Under the pieces are notes generated by a model, which had not been told where the DNA came from, ran no database searches, and was given only the letters and a program-made list of their open reading frames with translations. Shown here in pieces: positions 61,041-64,000 of a stretch of DNA of 64,000 bases (position 1 is its first letter; every line of letters begins with the position of its first letter). The stretch lies in assembly GCA_947561585.1 (NCBI GenBank), contig CANNZV010003161.1, forward strand, positions 1 to 64,000, given 5' to 3'. The stretch is from Caprella mutica. Taxonomy: Eukaryota; Arthropoda; Malacostraca; Amphipoda; Caprellidae. Both the position numbers and the translations under genes were made by a program.

Positions 61041-62335
61041 AAAATGAACAACAATTTACATAGGAAATGAATTATTCTAAATTTAAAGACATAAATCTCA
61101 TTTTAATCAATCCTAAAATTCAAAACATTAAAACTCAAATTGAAAAATTCTGAAATTCAAATTGAACAATCATAACTGCAAGAATTTTAAACATTTATTA
61201 ATGGTTTAATTCTATTTCAAATAATTCCTTTCTTCCCCTCTTTTTATTTCTGAATGTCGATATAAAATAGAGTCTTCAGAAATCCAAAAAGAAAATATAC
61301 TATGTATATAAAATATTTCAAACTTACATGTAACATAAAAAATCAAACCTATAACTGCAAGAATTTTAAACATTTATTAATGGTTTAATTCTATTTCAAA
61401 TAATTCCTTTCTTCCCCTCTTTTTATGTCTGAATGTCGATATAAATTAGAGTCTTCAGAAATCCAAAAAGAAAATATACTATGTATATAAAATATTTCAA
61501 ACTTACATATAACATAAAAAATAGTATGAATACACATCAAAACTGAACTTAACATATTGTGACATTCTTGCTTATTTTATTTCAATTTAATTTGTAAAAA
61601 TTAACATTGCTTAATAATCATGCAATTAAAATTAACATCCTTCCGTTAAAAAAATAGAATTTCTATTTTTTAATTATTTTATTGAATAAAATTTACTATT
61701 AAATTCTTTCTTCAGAAAAATTGAAAGATCGTTTAATATTTTACTGCAAATTAGTTATAAATATAACCATTTCATTTATGTATATTAATTTAAAAATATT
61801 TCATTCCTGCAAATTCCTAATTTATTTTGACTTTAAAATTTTCTAATCATCAAAATCTAATTAGTATTTCAAAATGAAAAAATATTTATTTCTAAATATT
61901 CACTTCTAAATATTCACAAATATTCACAGTATGAATATCAATTCATCTGTATTCAATTCATATGCTCGCCTAATAGACCGCGTACTTCTATTAAGTAAAC
62001 ATGCTGAGTCATCAATTAAAATAATAATTAAATGCTGTGTCGGTAGTTTTTGTTACGATTCAAAGATTAATCTGCTGATCATTAAAAAGCAATAAAAATT
62101 CTATCTAACTACTATCCAAAAGCCTAATTTCAATTAATTTGAGAATTCACTTCACAAATGCTGAAGCAAGTTGTACACCGGTGCAAGAACCGTAGAGGCG
62201 AAAGTTAACTAAACCTACCACTAGACTAACATCAGGTTCTTTATTTACTGTGAATAGAACTACAATATGGCGTAAGTTAAATGTCAGTTAAACTAAGTCA
62301 TTATAGCAACTTAACACTACCACTTTCTTGTGTAG
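61041..62335. other. Copia interior replaced by AT-rich sequence
   Basis: The pol gene expected between gag and the pol tail is missing. Instead there is AT-rich sequence with a 179-bp tandem duplication (61172-61525). I see no gene. Confidence 0.55.
61172..61525. repeat. 179-bp tandem duplication
   Basis: Two nearly identical copies start ATAACTGCAAGAATTTTAAA at 61172 and 61351. The high identity suggests a recent event. Confidence 0.95.
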
Positions 62336-62366
62336 CTATTTACAAACAAACAAGTCTTTACTTATT

Positions 62367-62690
62367 TTACTTCTTGTAGTTGTAGTTCCCATAGCCACCA
62401 CAAGTATGTGGAGTTGCTCCAGCTTTGCTGGGGCGTTTGTCCGGTTTGTTGTCCATAGCCACTCCAAGTACCGGCAGCTTGTCCAGTGGTTGCGGCATTC
62501 CAACCGCCCGGTGCCTGTTGTCCCCAGTTGCCGTAAGAGATTTGGGTTAGCGGTGTCTGTTGCTGCTGTGCATAGTAATTCTGCTGCTGTCCATAGTACC
62601 CCCCACTGTTTCAAGTGCCGTATCCTCCTCCTTGCTGGGTGTATCCAGATTGGGGTAGCTCTGGGATGAGTAGTTGTTAGTTTGAGAAGA
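62367..62690 (-). pseudogene. hnRNP-like Gly/Tyr/Gln-rich C-terminal fragment (retrocopy)
   Basis: A minus-strand frame different from that of gag reads SQTNNYSSQSYP, SGYTQQGGGYGT, stop, NSGGYYGQQQNYYAQQQQ, SYGNWGQQAPGGWNAATTGQ, AAGTWSGYGQQTGQTPQQ, SWSNSTY and, after a small shift, GGYGNYNYKK and a stop at 62367. This is a prion-like tail as in hnRNP or RNA-binding proteins. Two frameshifts and a stop show it is dead. It is fused directly to the Copia gag fragment on the same strand. Confidence 0.55.
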
Positions 62691-62995
62691 ATACTCAACT
62701 TTTCAGCTTCACTCCGGAGAGTGTCAGCTACGGTAATCCAGTTAGGGATGTCTGTCTGAGCTTCAAGTGCAGTGACAAGCACTTCAAACGGCCCTGGCAG
62801 TGATGACAGAAGACAAATCACTTTATCCTCTTCACTGATCACTTGATTTAACAAGGCAAGCTCTTGAAAAACTTCAGTTAGTTCCTTCAAATGAAAGTCG
62901 AGTAGATCAGGAGACTTCAATTTTAGATTGTAGAGCTTTTTCTTCAAACGAAATTTGTTAGCCCACGTGTTTTTCTGAAATGTTTCTTGAAACAA
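62691..62995 (-). pseudogene. Copia gag fragment (UBN2-type)
   Basis: The minus strand reads FQETFQKNTWANKFRLKKKL, YNLKLKSPDLLDFHLKELTE, VFQELALLNQVISEEDKVIC, LLSSLPGPFEVLVTALEAQT and DIPNWITVADTLRSEAEK. This is the core of Copia gag (WANK..L..KL..LK, ISEED....LL.SLP). The N-terminus is cut by the satellite at 62993 and the zinc knuckle is missing, replaced by the hnRNP-like tail. Confidence 0.8.
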
Positions 62996-63700
62996 CCAAA
63001 CCAGTTAAACTTGATTTACTGTTTAACTGAATTGATGTTTTAACATTATTCTAATTCATAAGAATAACTGAATATAATTATTAATATTCAATTGAAACAA
63101 AAACAGAATTCTTAGTTCGCAAGAGCCTTTTGTTGAAAGTATTTACTATCATTCAATACTTTAACAAACATAAACAACCAAAGCAGTTAAATTGATTTAC
63201 TGTTTAACTGAATTGATGTTTTAACATTATTCTAATTCATAAGAATAAGTGCACTGAATATAAGTATTTACTATCATTCAATACTTTAACAAACATAAAC
63301 AACCAAAGCAGTTAACTTGATTTACTGTTTAACTGAATTGATGTTTTAACATTATTCTAATTCATAAGAATAACTGCACTGAATATAAGTATTTACTATC
63401 ATTCAATACTTTAACAAACATAAACAACCAAAGCAGTTAACTTGATTTACTGTTTAACTGAATTGATGTTTTAACATTATTCTAATTCATAAGAATAACT
63501 GCACTGAATATAAGTATTTACTATCATTCAATACTTTAACAAAAATAAACAACCAAAGCAGTTAACTTGATTTACTGTTTAACTGAATTGATGTTTTAAC
63601 ATTATTCTAATTCATAAGAATAACTGCACTGAATATAATTATTAATATTTAATTGGAACAGTAACACAGCCTTAGTTCGCAAGAACCTTTTGTTGAAAGA
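62993..63700. repeat. Satellite array, five units, mostly 125 bp
   Basis: Units start CAACCAAAGCAGTTAACTTG at 62993, 63175, 63300, 63425 and 63550. The last three steps are exactly 125 bp. The first unit is longer, and its extra part (CTTAGTTCGCAAGAGCCTTT) recurs after the last unit. Copies are nearly identical. Confidence 0.95.
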
Positions 63701-64000
63701 CTGTTTACCAAAGGATAAGGTCACAGATTTAAAGGTAATTTGTGACCTCTCTTGACACCTCTTCCGCAAAAATACTAAATCATTATATTATAACACAAGT
63801 GCATTTTTCGCTAGAGCAATCATTATAATTGACCTCATTAGCGCGTGAGCACGATTTGCTTACGCAAGCGTTTTAAGTGATATGTTTCATATAGGTTAAC
63901 ACTTTTTTCACAGCACTTCGTTTTTATTACTATTATAAACTTCTAATTTGTTTAAACATAATTTGATTTATAAACTCTTATCGTTCTCTGGGCCCATAAC
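63701..64000. other. Window edge, no gene seen
   Basis: No Copia 5' LTR is visible here. The segment is AT-rich. Confidence 0.5.

Noticed and set aside
62993..63700. Regular 125-bp repeats as a possible CRISPR or replication origin
   Set aside because: Units are contiguous and nearly identical throughout, so this is a satellite array.

Overview
The window is AT-rich nuclear DNA from an arthropod, most likely an insect. Reasons: replication-dependent histone H4 and H2A genes of insect type, intron-like splice signals, long non-coding stretches, TAGG microsatellites, and insect-style transposons (I-group and Jockey-like non-LTR elements, Copia, pogo-like, mariner/DUF4817-like, MITEs). A hemipteran is my guess, not something the sequence proves.

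Layout. 0-1 kb: reverse-transcriptase tail of a non-LTR element. 1.4-4.2 kb: intact histone H4 (+) and H2A (-), convergent, about 2 kb apart, each followed by a histone 3' stem-loop; the expected H3 and H2B partners are absent. 4.2-16 kb: gene-poor DNA with MITEs and inverted-repeat elements. 16-22 kb: decayed transposase genes (pogo-like, a SHEEADTR/Cys-rich family, mariner/DUF4817-like). 22-26.6 kb: minisatellites and a few splice-bounded exon candidates, the only hint of an ordinary host gene there. 26.6-44.2 kb: a dense nest of foldback-like (FB-like) elements whose inverted termini are arrays of short repeats. Several show 9-bp target-site duplications, and one carries a 649-codon reverse-transcriptase-like frame. 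44.2-46.8 kb: ORF1 of a non-LTR element whose ORF2 lies on the far side of that nest. 48.8-54.2 kb: an almost complete I-group non-LTR element with gag, endonuclease, RT and RNase H. 55.3-58.5 kb: one terminal-exon candidate, a MITE and a decayed transposon protein gene. 58.5-64 kb: GTTCGGA-rich arrays, a solo end of a Copia element, a Copia gag fragment joined to an hnRNP-like tail, and a 125-bp satellite.

Only H4 and H2A look like functional genes. The rest is mobile DNA, mostly broken, inserted in layers. Order of events can be read in places: a non-LTR element at 31.6-46.8 kb was split in its gag by a transposase fragment, in its endonuclease start by a roughly 10.4-kb FB-like insertion, and in its RT by an 0.9-kb FB-like insertion with a perfect 9-bp duplication. 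The FB-like family is the most unusual content: repeat-built termini, 9-bp duplications, swapped internal modules and captured coding fragments, resembling Drosophila Foldback elements and Pack-MULEs in architecture. No transposase for it was found in the window.
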